From Tatlockia sp. (GTDB lineage: Bacteria; Cyanobacteriota; Cyanobacteriia; Cyanobacteriales; Chroococcidiopsidaceae), in NCBI GenBank assembly GCA_013698215.1, contig JACCVJ010000418.1, forward strand, positions 1 to 5,104: a stretch of 5,104 nt of DNA, given 5' to 3'. The notes below the pieces were generated by a model. The model was not told the origin of the DNA and did not search any database. It saw only the letters and a program-made list of their open reading frames with translations. A program made the position numbers and the translations under genes. Each line of letters opens with the position of its first letter. Within the stretch, counting starts at the first letter, position 1. Below are positions 1-5,104 of the stretch, piece after piece.

Positions 1-71
1 AAGTTATTCCTGGCGTACCAATTGAATCGGAAACTTTGAGATTGTATTTGCGATGGTTGGCGGGAAACATG

Positions 72-106
72 AAAAAACTGCTAGGTCTTAATAAAAGACT
101 TAGCAG
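72..106 (-). terminator. Intrinsic terminator of the PEP-CTERM gene
   Basis: Bases 78-89 pair with 95-106 to form a 12-bp stem containing one G-T wobble (84 with 100), closed by a 5-nt loop (90-94). Read on the minus strand, the stem is followed at once by six T's, the complement of the A run at 72-77. That is the classic rho-independent layout. It begins 47 nt past the stop codon of the minus-strand PEP-CTERM gene. The plus strand has no T run after the stem, so the signal is directional. Confidence 0.88.
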
Positions 107-138
107 CGATCGCCCTATTAATTTGGAAGTGCGATCGC
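106..138. repeat. Pair of HIP1 octamers (GCGATCGC)
   Basis: Two copies of the palindrome GCGATCGC lie at 106-113 and 131-138, separated by 17 nt. Three more copies occur at 1384-1391, 2198-2205 (inside minD) and 3780-3787. HIP1 is highly over-represented in many cyanobacterial genomes, and about one per kilobase here is the main taxonomic clue in the DNA itself. The first copy abuts the terminator stem and shares base 106 with it. Confidence 0.9.
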
Positions 139-153
139 GCCGTAACTTATTAA

Positions 154-999
154 TTAAGCTTGTTTTTGTTGTTTGCGCTTTAGTAGCTTCTTACCACCCA
201 AAGCACCAAAAGCTAAAATACCCAACATCGAAGCAGGTTCGGGGACGGGTTCGCTGCTGACATTATCTACTAGCAAACCGGAGGGGACAGGAATTTCACC
301 AAAAATAGAAGTTACTGCCTGATCTCCTACATCCGCTACTCCTATACCCAAAGTATATGTACCACCAGTAGCAATTGTATACGAAGCTGTTTGATAACCT
401 GTTTCTTCACGAAATGGGGTCAAAGAATTAACAAATGTAGTAGAACTGGTATCTGCTAATTCCGTTAAGCCAGTCAACGAAGCGAAAGCAAAATCATTGT
501 AACCGGGGTTTGGTGTAGCTTCGGTAGTTAGAAAATTCCAATCAAAACTAACAACATCTCCAGCATTTGCTGTGAAGGTTTGTTTAATAGCTGAACCTCT
601 AGTTACTGCGCCATTGTTTAAGCCATTCAGGCTACCAGCACTCAAACCTAAAAATCCTTCCAAAGAAGTAGCAGAGACAGTGGAGGGATAAGTAGACAAT
701 ACAGCTTGAAAATTTCCATTTGTAGGCGCAGCGCCTATGGTGTTGTCGATAACTAACACAAAACCTGTGGATGTCCAGCCATTAAGCCCACTCTCAAAGC
801 TACCATTGACAACGGCGGCTTGAGAAGGTGCAGCAACTAAAACGGTTGACAAACTAAGTAAACCCAATATACTAGCGGCTAAAGTTGAACTCTTTACAAG
901 GGTAGACCTGAAATTGAATGCTCCAAAAAAAGGTAATTGTTGATCTACGGAAGTTTTGACATGATGTCTGTGTCGGAATACTCGCAGGTAATTCAACAT
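154..999 (-). CDS. PEP-CTERM sorting-domain protein, secreted
   Basis: This 281-residue protein is probably exported and then processed by an exosortase, the membrane enzyme that recognises PEP-CTERM tails. Its biochemical function is unknown. A hydrophobic signal segment covers about residues 39-57 and ends in a likely SQA|A cleavage site (59-62). The mature part opens with NGSFESGLNGW (65-75), a motif common at the start of beta-sandwich, carbohydrate-binding-like domains, and is rich in Ser, Thr, Gly and Asn with no cysteine. The tail has VPEP at 252-255, a short hydrophobic stretch (about 257-269) and a basic end (KKLLKRKQQK), the full tripartite signal. The only ATG in frame is at 999. 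It leaves an n-region of about 36 residues before the hydrophobic core, which is long, and no Shine-Dalgarno sequence precedes it, so the true start is less certain than the frame. The gene appears monocistronic, with its own terminator at 72-106. Confidence 0.9.
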   Translation of the reverse strand: MLNYLRVFRHRHHVKTSVDQQLPFFGAFNFRSTLVKSSTLAASILGLLSLSTVLVAAPSQAAVVNGSFESGLNGWTSTGFVLVIDNTIGAAPTNGNFQAVLSTYPSTVSATSLEGFLGLSAGSLNGLNNGAVTRGSAIKQTFTANAGDVVSFDWNFLTTEATPNPGYNDFAFASLTGLTELADTSSTTFVNSLTPFREETGYQTASYTIATGGTYTLGIGVADVGDQAVTSIFGEIPVPSGLLVDNVSSEPVPEPASMLGILAFGALGGKKLLKRKQQKQA

Positions 1000-1131
1000 T
1001 GGCGGGAACTACTATGACCCAACTCCAATATTTGTATTTACGTAAGCCATTGAGTAGTTAGATTTACGTAGACTCGAAATCTGTTTCTTAATTAAAGATG
1101 ACATAACTTCTATTTATAGCTGCGGTTTATA

Positions 1132-1161
1132 CTTATAGTTTATCGAAAAATATACTTGCAA
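1132..1161 (-). promoter_or_regulatory. Candidate promoter of the PEP-CTERM gene
   Basis: On the minus strand TTGCAA (1161-1156) and TATAAG (1137-1132) are 18 bp apart, matching the -35 and -10 consensus at 4 of 6 and 5 of 6 positions. Transcription would start near 1125, leaving an untranslated leader of about 125 nt. A second candidate further up is TTTACA (1256-1251) with TATACT (1231-1226), spaced 19 bp. In DNA this AT-rich such matches arise by chance, so confidence is low. Confidence 0.3.
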
Positions 1162-1406
1162 CCAGATAAATCAGCCTAGCCAAATGTATCAACTGCTCTA
1201 CGTATAAGAGTTTTACCCTTACTTAAGTATAAAAAGCTCTAGGCAAGCATTGTAAACTTTTGATAAATTATTAAAATCAAGTAATTATATTTAACCAAGC
1301 TCACAATTGCTAGTAAATACACGGAAACGCGAAGCCCGTTACTGTTCCAGCTTGAGCTATCGCCCTCCCGCCTAAAATATTTAGCGATCGCAGCACCTAA
1401 AGTCAC

Positions 1407-1445
1407 AAAAATAGCCTCAGCAGCTACTTTTGCTAGCTTAGAGGC
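1407..1445 (-). terminator. Probable intrinsic terminator of the minCDE operon
   Basis: Bases 1414-1418 pair with 1441-1445 (GCCTC with GAGGC), and 1422-1426 pair with 1434-1438 (AGCTA with TAGCT), with a small internal loop and a 7-nt terminal loop. On the minus strand the stem is followed by TATTTTTG, the complement of the A run at 1407-1411. It sits 23 nt past the minE stop codon, where an operon terminator is expected. The internal loop makes it weaker than the terminator at 72-106. Confidence 0.68.
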
Positions 1446-1468
1446 AAGAAAAAAATTGCTACGTAGAA

Positions 1469-1762
1469 CTACGTACTCGTCGGTTCCACTTCTTCTTTAA
1501 CGCGGCGAATAGGCAAGTTAGCAATCAAAGCCGTTGTTCGTTGGTTGTTTTCTAAGCAAAACTCTAACCCATCGATCTCAAGTTCTACGTAACGCGACAC
1601 TACTTCCAAAATTTCCAGGCGCATCTTTTCTAGCATTTCTGGGTTGAGAGCGGCGCGATCGTGGGAAATAACCACCTGTAGCCGTCGCTTGACTTCCGAG
1701 CGACTGCTATTATCACTGTTACGAGGTAGAGGAAAAAGCCGATCTAAAAGTTCACCGATCAT
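1469..1762 (-). CDS. minE: Cell division topological specificity factor MinE
   Basis: MinE, 97 residues, stimulates the MinD ATPase and displaces MinC-MinD from the membrane, which keeps the division inhibitor away from mid-cell. Residues 1-11 (MIGELLDRLFP) form the expected short amphipathic membrane-targeting segment. Residues about 21-39 (RSEVKRRLQVVISHDRAAL) are the conserved MinD-contact and anti-MinCD region. Residues about 41-88 are the topological-specificity domain, with the conserved EILEVVSRYVE (50-60) and the ALIANLPIRRVK block (78-89). Length is normal for cyanobacterial MinE. It is the last gene of the operon, 26 nt after minD, and has no Shine-Dalgarno sequence; the purine-rich CAGGAGAAGG at 1771-1780 lies on the opposite strand. 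Its start codon overlaps the stop of an eight-codon mini-frame (1759-1785), so translation may depend on coupling to minD. A terminator follows at 1407-1445. Confidence 0.96.
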   Translation of the reverse strand: MIGELLDRLFPLPRNSDNSSRSEVKRRLQVVISHDRAALNPEMLEKMRLEILEVVSRYVELEIDGLEFCLENNQRTTALIANLPIRRVKEEVEPTST

Positions 1763-1785
1763 AGCAGTAGCAGGAGAAGGAACAT
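1759..1785 (-). other. Eight-codon mini-frame MFLLLLLL linking minD and minE
   Basis: Starting 3 nt after the minD stop codon, an ATG at 1785-1783 opens a frame of eight codons, Met-Phe followed by six leucines (CTT CTC CTG CTA CTG CTA). It ends at a TGA (1761-1759) that overlaps the minE start codon as ATGA. The geometry would let ribosomes leaving minD re-initiate at once and be delivered onto the minE start. No Shine-Dalgarno sequence precedes it, and the opposite strand shows a simple purine-rich (TAGCAG)-like repeat, so it may be a by-product of composition. Whether it is translated is unknown. Confidence 0.3.
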
Positions 1786-1788
1786 CGC

Positions 1789-2595
1789 TTAAATAATTTT
1801 TGTCAACAACAATTTGCGGATTCGAGAAAATATATTATCTGGGGGCGGATTTAGAACTAAAAATTCAACAGTTTGTCCTTCCAAACGACGCGCTATGTTA
1901 TCAAAAGCCTTTCCCGCCAAGGAGGGAGTTTCAGATAATACTAAAGGTTCGCCGCGATTAGTCGAAACAATTACCCGCTCATCTTCAGGAATTACCCCAA
2001 TCAGGGGAATTGCCAAAATTTCCTGCACATCTTGCACCGACATCATATCGTTTAGCTGTACCATCGCTGGGCGCAAACGATTGACAATTAAATTAATGCG
2101 TTTGATTCCTTGAGCTTCAAGCAAGCCTACCACCCGGTCAGCATCCCGTACCGCAGAGATTTCTGGGGTAGTGACGATCAAAGCTTCCTTCGCTGGTGCG
2201 ATCGCATTTTTAAATCCTAGTTCAATCCCTGCGGGACTATCAATAACTACATAATCGTAGGTTTTAATTAAAGCGCCTACAAGTTCTGTCATCTGTTCGG
2301 GACTGACGGCTTCTTTAGTGCGATTTTGGGCGGCGGGTAAAAGCGCCAAATTGGGAATACGCTTATCTTTAACCAAAGCTTGCTCTAGCCGACATTCTCC
2401 CGCAAAAACTTCAATTGCCGTGTAGACTATCCGGTTTTCTAACCCCAACAATAAATCCAAATTTCTTAGCCCAAAATCCGCATCTACCAAGGCAACTTTC
2501 TTACCCAATCGGGCTAAAGCCATACCTAAGTTTGCGGTGACGGTGGTTTTACCTACTCCGCCTTTACCAGAAGTTGTGACGATAATGCGACTCAT
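1789..2595 (-). CDS. minD: Septum site-determining ATPase MinD
   Basis: MinD, 268 residues, is a ParA/MinD-type P-loop ATPase that dimerises on the membrane with ATP, recruits MinC and is released by MinE. The deviant Walker A motif GKGGVGKTT is at residues 10-18, with the signature lysine K11 and the P-loop lysine K16. Switch I carries D38 and D40 (VDADFGLRNLD), and switch II is VVIDSPAGIE (116-125) with D119. The last 15 residues (about 254-268, NIFSRIRKLLLTKII) form the amphipathic helix expected for membrane targeting. Length matches the family, in which the E. coli protein has 270 residues. The start codon overlaps the minC stop by 4 nt (ATGA at 2595-2592), which fixes the start and implies translational coupling. 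A HIP1 site lies within the gene (2198-2205). All catalytic elements appear intact. Confidence 0.98.
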   Translation of the reverse strand: MSRIIVTTSGKGGVGKTTVTANLGMALARLGKKVALVDADFGLRNLDLLLGLENRIVYTAIEVFAGECRLEQALVKDKRIPNLALLPAAQNRTKEAVSPEQMTELVGALIKTYDYVVIDSPAGIELGFKNAIAPAKEALIVTTPEISAVRDADRVVGLLEAQGIKRINLIVNRLRPAMVQLNDMMSVQDVQEILAIPLIGVIPEDERVIVSTNRGEPLVLSETPSLAGKAFDNIARRLEGQTVEFLVLNPPPDNIFSRIRKLLLTKII

Positions 2596-3395
2596 GACTG
2601 TGATAGAAACTGGGACGACAACTTAGAAAAATCCGCAGCTTTGGTCAGACGGATACCATCAGGAGTAACATAAGCAACTTCAGGATAGTATTCTTCCGGC
2701 GAATTTGCTGGCGCTCTTGCTACATAACGAGCAATCCGTAACTGTGTTGGTTCCATTTGCAGCGCCATAATTAAACATTTGGCATTAGCATTAGCACCCG
2801 CGTGAGCAACTCCACGCAAGCGACCCCAAACTAGGATATCGCCATTAGCGACTACAATTCCACCGGGGTTAATGTCTCCCAACACGACTACTGTACCAGA
2901 GTGGCGAATCTCTACACCAGAACGAATAGTCATTTGTAAATACAATGGCTCGTTTAGCGGTGAAGTAGCGGCGACGGGAGCCGTAGCCAATGAAGTTGTT
3001 AGGATTGCTTGTTGGTCTACGCAATAACCCGCCATTGCTGCCGCTACAGCCGTTTGACGGCGGCTAGTGCGAACTCGCTGCATTTGCAGCAATACTTCGC
3101 CTAAAGCATCAGCTATTTGTTGTAATTGTCTGCCATCTAATAATCTATCGGCGGCGAGTAACTCAACTTGAGTATAGGGTTGCCAAAATCTATCGCCAGC
3201 ATTTAAGCGTTGCTTCATCTGCTGCCAAATTTCTGACCAATTATTAGCAGAGGCGGGGATTTCTGCTTCAGTAGGCAAAATTAAGAGCAAACGATCCGCC
3301 TCGCTTTTAAAGCGTACTTGGAGATTAACCTTTACTTCTTCCGTCGCGGGAGTAAAGGCAGAAATGGCTTCAGGCAAGGCAGAATCAGAGGTCAT
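2592..3395 (-). CDS. minC: Septum site-determining protein MinC
   Basis: MinC, 267 residues, inhibits FtsZ polymerisation and is brought to the membrane by MinD. The C-terminal beta-helix domain (about 150-225) is plain: RSGVEIRHSGTVVVLGDINPGG (158-179) followed by VVANGDILVWGRLRGVAHAG (181-200). The RSG triplet at 158-160 corresponds to the MinD-binding motif known in E. coli MinC. The N-terminal FtsZ-binding domain (about 20-115) is less conserved and is assigned by position. A variable linker of about 30 residues (119-149) joins the two. A tail of about 40 residues follows the beta-helix, with no recognised function. It is the first gene of the minCDE operon, and its stop overlaps the minD start. 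No Shine-Dalgarno sequence precedes the ATG at 3395, which is common in cyanobacteria. I could not pick a convincing promoter upstream. Confidence 0.95.
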   Translation of the reverse strand: MTSDSALPEAISAFTPATEEVKVNLQVRFKSEADRLLLILPTEAEIPASANNWSEIWQQMKQRLNAGDRFWQPYTQVELLAADRLLDGRQLQQIADALGEVLLQMQRVRTSRRQTAVAAAMAGYCVDQQAILTTSLATAPVAATSPLNEPLYLQMTIRSGVEIRHSGTVVVLGDINPGGIVVANGDILVWGRLRGVAHAGANANAKCLIMALQMEPTQLRIARYVARAPANSPEEYYPEVAYVTPDGIRLTKAADFSKLSSQFLSQS

Positions 3396-3711
3396 GCAAT
3401 CTTAAGGCTATCGGGCAAAGACGATTTCTTCTATTTAAAAGCAAATCGACTTAATGAATACCATACTAAATTATTTTTAATTAGAATCCTCAACCTCGAA
3501 CAACCAACTTATGCTTGCGGTATTCACTAGCGCTAAAAATATCCTAAGCGTCCCCAAAAATGTATCTAAAGCAACAACAGATATTAAAAATTTTATGGTA
3601 ATCCTAACACTTAAGTTTAATCAATCATTGTAGTCAACTTAGGTTAAAGTTCAAAACATTGCGGCTATTGTTGGGTCGTTGGATACAGTGAATTTAGTGC
3701 TGAGGAGTTAG

Positions 3712-3728
3712 TTTAATCTGAGATTCAA
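3712..3728. promoter_or_regulatory. Operator-like dyad between divergent genes
   Basis: TTTAATCT (3712-3719) and AGATTCAA (3721-3728) form an inverted repeat around a single central G at 3720, with seven of eight positions complementary. An outer TGAGG (3701-3705) and CCTCA (3729-3733) are also complementary but not symmetrically placed. The one-base centre rules out a tight RNA hairpin from the inner arms, so a protein-binding site is the better reading. No regulator can be named from it. Confidence 0.3.
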
Positions 3729-3761
3729 CCTCAAAACAAATATTCTCATTCAACAGGACTA

Positions 3762-3795
3762 CCTAAAAAGATGTAGTTAGCGATCGCCTAAAAAG
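3762..3795 (+). repeat. Direct repeat CCTAAAAAG flanking a HIP1 site
   Basis: Two exact 9-bp copies of CCTAAAAAG lie at 3762-3770 and 3787-3795, 25 bp apart start to start, with the HIP1 octamer (3780-3787) between them. They sit just upstream of the candidate promoter of the UrtA-like gene, which is where an activator could bind, but nothing in the sequence identifies a factor. Confidence 0.4.
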
Positions 3796-3814
3796 CTTAA
3801 CTGTTGCAGCTATT

Positions 3815-3843
3815 TTGTCAAGCCTAGTGAAGGCGGATATAAG
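3815..3843 (+). promoter_or_regulatory. Candidate sigma70-type promoter of the UrtA-like gene
   Basis: TTGTCA (3815-3820) and TATAAG (3838-3843) are separated by exactly 17 bp, and each matches its consensus at 5 of 6 positions. It is the best promoter match in the window. It would start transcription near 3850, only about 8 nt before the ATG at 3858, giving an almost leaderless message. The -10 box overlaps the Shine-Dalgarno sequence at 3841-3846, so the promoter and that ribosome-binding site cannot both serve the same transcript. No GTA-N8-TAC NtcA box was found nearby. Confidence 0.42.
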
Positions 3844-3846
3844 GAG
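3841..3846 (+). promoter_or_regulatory. Shine-Dalgarno sequence AAGGAG of the UrtA-like gene
   Basis: AAGGAG lies 11 nt before the ATG at 3858, slightly further than ideal. It is the only strong Shine-Dalgarno match ahead of any gene here and supports the chosen start, together with the Tat signal that begins shortly after. It overlaps a possible -10 hexamer (3838-3843). If it is used, transcription must start upstream of that box. Confidence 0.6.
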
Positions 3847-3857
3847 AGTTTAATTTA

Positions 3858-5104
3858 ATGACATCGCGCGAACCCCTAATTATCATTGGTGGCATTAATC
3901 GCCGCAAATTTATTAAGTATGGCTCGTTAGCCCTTGGTACGGGTGTACTTGCAGCCTGTAGTGGCCAAGAGCCTTCAGCCCAAAGTCCTAGCAGTGATGT
4001 TAGTCCCGCAGCTTCCGGAGGCGATGGGATCAAAATTGGCGTGATGTATTCGACGACCGGAACGATCGCTATTGTCGAAAAATCTTTACAAGATGCTACT
4101 TTTTTAGCGATCGATCAAATTAATGAAGGTACAGGCCCTTGGAAAGGCGGTAAAGGTATTAAAGGTAAGCAGTTGCAGCGAGTGGTAGTCAACCCCGATT
4201 CTAACTGGGACTTATACAACCAAATGTCTAAACGCTTGATTGATGAAGACAAAGTTGCCTGCGTTCTTGGTTGTTATACTTCAGCAAGTCGTAAATCTGT
4301 ACTACCAGTTTTTGAAGAAAAAAACGCTATCCTTTATTATCCGGTTTACTACGAAGGAAACGAATGCAGTTCTAATGTTTTCTACACGGGCGCTGCACCA
4401 AACCAACAAATTACCGATTCTATTCCTTATTGCGCTAAAAACTTTGGCAAAAAAGGATTTTTCATTGGTTCAGATTATATTTATCCTAAAGAAAGCAACC
4501 GCATCGCCAAAGCCGAGTTAGTCAAAGCTGGCGGCGAAGTCGTGGGCGACGAGTACGCAGCTTTGGGAACCACTGAATTTATTACTATTATCAACAAAAT
4601 CAAGCAAGCCTCGCCCGATTTTGTGCTTAGTAATTTAGTTGGTGATAGTATTCCAGCTTTTTATAGACAGTATAAGGATGCTGGTATTACGTCCGCGCAA
4701 ACGCCAATTATGGCTTACCCTACCACCGAAGAAGAAATCTTAGCGATGGGGCCAGAATATGCAGAAGGTCATTACAGCAGTTTTAACTACTTTCAAAGTG
4801 TAGATACGCCAGAAAATAAAGCATTTGTAGAGCAGTTTAAAGCAAAATTTGGTCAAGATCGCGTCACTAATGGAGTTATGGAAGCGGCTTACTTGCAAAC
4901 TTTCTTTATGGCGCAAGCAATGGAGAAGTTGCTAACTGAAGGTAAAGAAATTACGCCAGACACTTTGCGCGAAGCAACTCGCGGTCAAGTTTTCAACGCA
5001 CCCCAAGGTACAGTAAAGAGCGATCCCGATAACTATCATACTTACTTATATTCCAGAATTGGTAAGTGGAAAGCTGACGGTCAAGCAGAGATTGTATTTG
5101 CTAC
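3858..5104 (+). CDS. UrtA/FmdD-like ABC transporter substrate-binding lipoprotein (3' end cut)
   Basis: The frame is open from the ATG at 3858 to the window edge (415 residues plus two bases). Its relatives are periplasmic binding components of urea and short-chain amide ABC importers (UrtA, FmdD, AmiC; type I periplasmic binding fold). A twin-arginine signal, NRRKFIK (14-20), is followed by a hydrophobic stretch and a lipobox LAAC with lipidation cysteine C34, so the protein is probably exported folded by Tat and anchored as a lipoprotein. A Ser/Pro-rich linker (35-55) leads to the binding domain. The family hallmark runs from LGCYTSASRKSVLPVFEEK (137-155) through YYPVYYEGNECS (160-171) to FYTGAAPNQQ (175-184). 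Related UrtA proteins are about 430-450 residues, so roughly 15-35 residues are missing. Compared with canonical UrtA as I recall it, Tyr replaces Trp at 140 and 160, and a Gly/Lys-rich insert sits near 91-104, so the ligand may not be urea. Permease and ATPase genes would be expected downstream, outside the window. Confidence 0.9.
   Translation, partial: MTSREPLIIIGGINRRKFIKYGSLALGTGVLAACSGQEPSAQSPSSDVSPAASGGDGIKIGVMYSTTGTIAIVEKSLQDATFLAIDQINEGTGPWKGGKGIKGKQLQRVVVNPDSNWDLYNQMSKRLIDEDKVACVLGCYTSASRKSVLPVFEEKNAILYYPVYYEGNECSSNVFYTGAAPNQQITDSIPYCAKNFGKKGFFIGSDYIYPKESNRIAKAELVKAGGEVVGDEYAALGTTEFITIINKIKQASPDFVLSNLVGDSIPAFYRQYKDAGITSAQTPIMAYPTTEEEILAMGPEYAEGHYSSFNYFQSVDTPENKAFVEQFKAKFGQDRVTNGVMEAAYLQTFFMAQAMEKLLTEGKEITPDTLREATRGQVFNAPQGTVKSDPDNYHTYLYSRIGKWKADGQAEIVFA

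Larger units (their letters stand above)
1000..1468. other. Intergenic region between minE and the PEP-CTERM gene
   Basis: I see no credible gene in these 469 bases. They hold the min operon terminator (1407-1445), one HIP1 site (1384-1391), a weak candidate promoter for the PEP-CTERM gene (1132-1161) and five starts of the TACGTA hexamer (1039, 1065, 1199, 1460; the one at 1470 straddles the minE end). Two of these are part of the direct repeat ATTTACGTA at 1036-1044 and 1062-1070. Bases about 1322-1375 are visibly more GC-rich than the AT-rich surroundings and may be a short dispersed repeat or a decayed remnant. I recognise no family there. Confidence 0.7.
3396..3857. other. Divergent intergenic region, minC to the UrtA-like gene
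   Basis: No gene is supported in these 462 bases. They must carry the starts of both the min operon (leftward) and the UrtA-like gene (rightward). Visible structures are a dyad at 3712-3728, an imperfect 12-bp direct repeat (3609-3620 and 3637-3648, 10 of 12 identical), an exact 9-bp direct repeat CCTAAAAAG (3762-3770 and 3787-3795) on either side of a HIP1 site, and a promoter match at 3815-3843. On the minus strand a perfect TTGACA lies at 3821-3816, but no good -10 hexamer follows it at normal spacing. Confidence 0.7.

Noticed and set aside
3..153. Plus-strand open frame entering from the left edge, reading VIPGVPIESETLRLYLRWLAG and continuing into the PEP-CTERM gene.
   Set aside because: The first 30 residues look protein-like and could be the tail of a gene cut by the edge, but the frame runs through the terminator hairpin and on as antisense of the PEP-CTERM gene with no stop until 260. 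I recognise no family.
1281..1312. Perfect TATAAT on the minus strand at 1289-1284.
   Set aside because: No acceptable -35 hexamer lies 16-18 bp upstream, and it would add a leader of over 270 nt.
1814..2113. Open frame of 99 codons on the plus strand.
   Set aside because: It lies wholly antisense to the well-conserved minD, has no ribosome-binding site and resembles no known protein.
3318..3530. Open frame of 70 codons on the plus strand across the minC start.
   Set aside because: More than a third is antisense to minC, no start signal precedes it and the composition is not protein-like.
3609..3651. Possible Pho box (TTTAACCT on the minus strand near 3641-3648).
   Set aside because: Only one repeat unit fits the cyanobacterial Pho consensus; the units expected at 11-bp intervals are poor matches.
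3396..3857. Search for an NtcA site (GTA-N8-TAC) upstream of the UrtA-like gene.
   Set aside because: No instance was found on reading the region; the nearest, GTA-N8-AAC at about 3562, lacks the second half-site.
3824..4033. Open frame of 69 codons on the minus strand.
   Set aside because: It is antisense to the signal peptide and linker of the UrtA-like gene, whose own frame is strongly supported by family motifs.

Overview
The window looks like a piece of a cyanobacterial chromosome. Three things point there: five copies of the HIP1 octamer GCGATCGC (106-113, 131-138, 1384-1391, 2198-2205, 3780-3787), a MinC/MinD/MinE set of cyanobacterial type, and a PEP-CTERM secreted protein beside a Tat-exported lipoprotein of the UrtA family. 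Genus cannot be read from this sequence.

Layout, left to right. Bases 1-153 are the 3' flank of a minus-strand gene and hold a clear intrinsic terminator for it (72-106). Bases 154-999 (minus) encode a PEP-CTERM protein. Bases 1000-1468 are AT-rich and non-coding, with a weak candidate promoter for the PEP-CTERM gene, a terminator for the min operon (1407-1445) and most of an unusual cluster of TACGTA sites. Bases 1469-3395 (minus) are the division-site operon, transcribed minC-minD-minE. minC and minD overlap by 4 nt. minD and minE are separated by 26 nt, and that gap contains a start-to-stop mini-frame of eight codons (Met-Phe-Leu6) that links the two genes. Bases 3396-3857 are a 462-bp divergent intergenic region with a dyad, short direct repeats and a good sigma70-type promoter match facing right. 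Bases 3858-5104 (plus) encode the first 415 residues of a Tat-dependent lipoprotein, the binding component of a urea/short-amide ABC transporter, which runs off the right edge.

The Min proteins act together: MinD is the membrane-bound ATPase, MinC the FtsZ antagonist it recruits, and MinE the factor that drives MinD off the membrane. The result is that the Z-ring forms at mid-cell. The PEP-CTERM gene and the UrtA-like gene have no evident functional tie to Min and have their own signals. No mobile element, CRISPR array, tRNA or rRNA was seen. I found no convincing novel multi-gene system. The most notable points are the leucine mini-frame between minD and minE, the TACGTA cluster, the promoter that overlaps the ribosome-binding site of the UrtA-like gene, and that protein's divergence from canonical UrtA.
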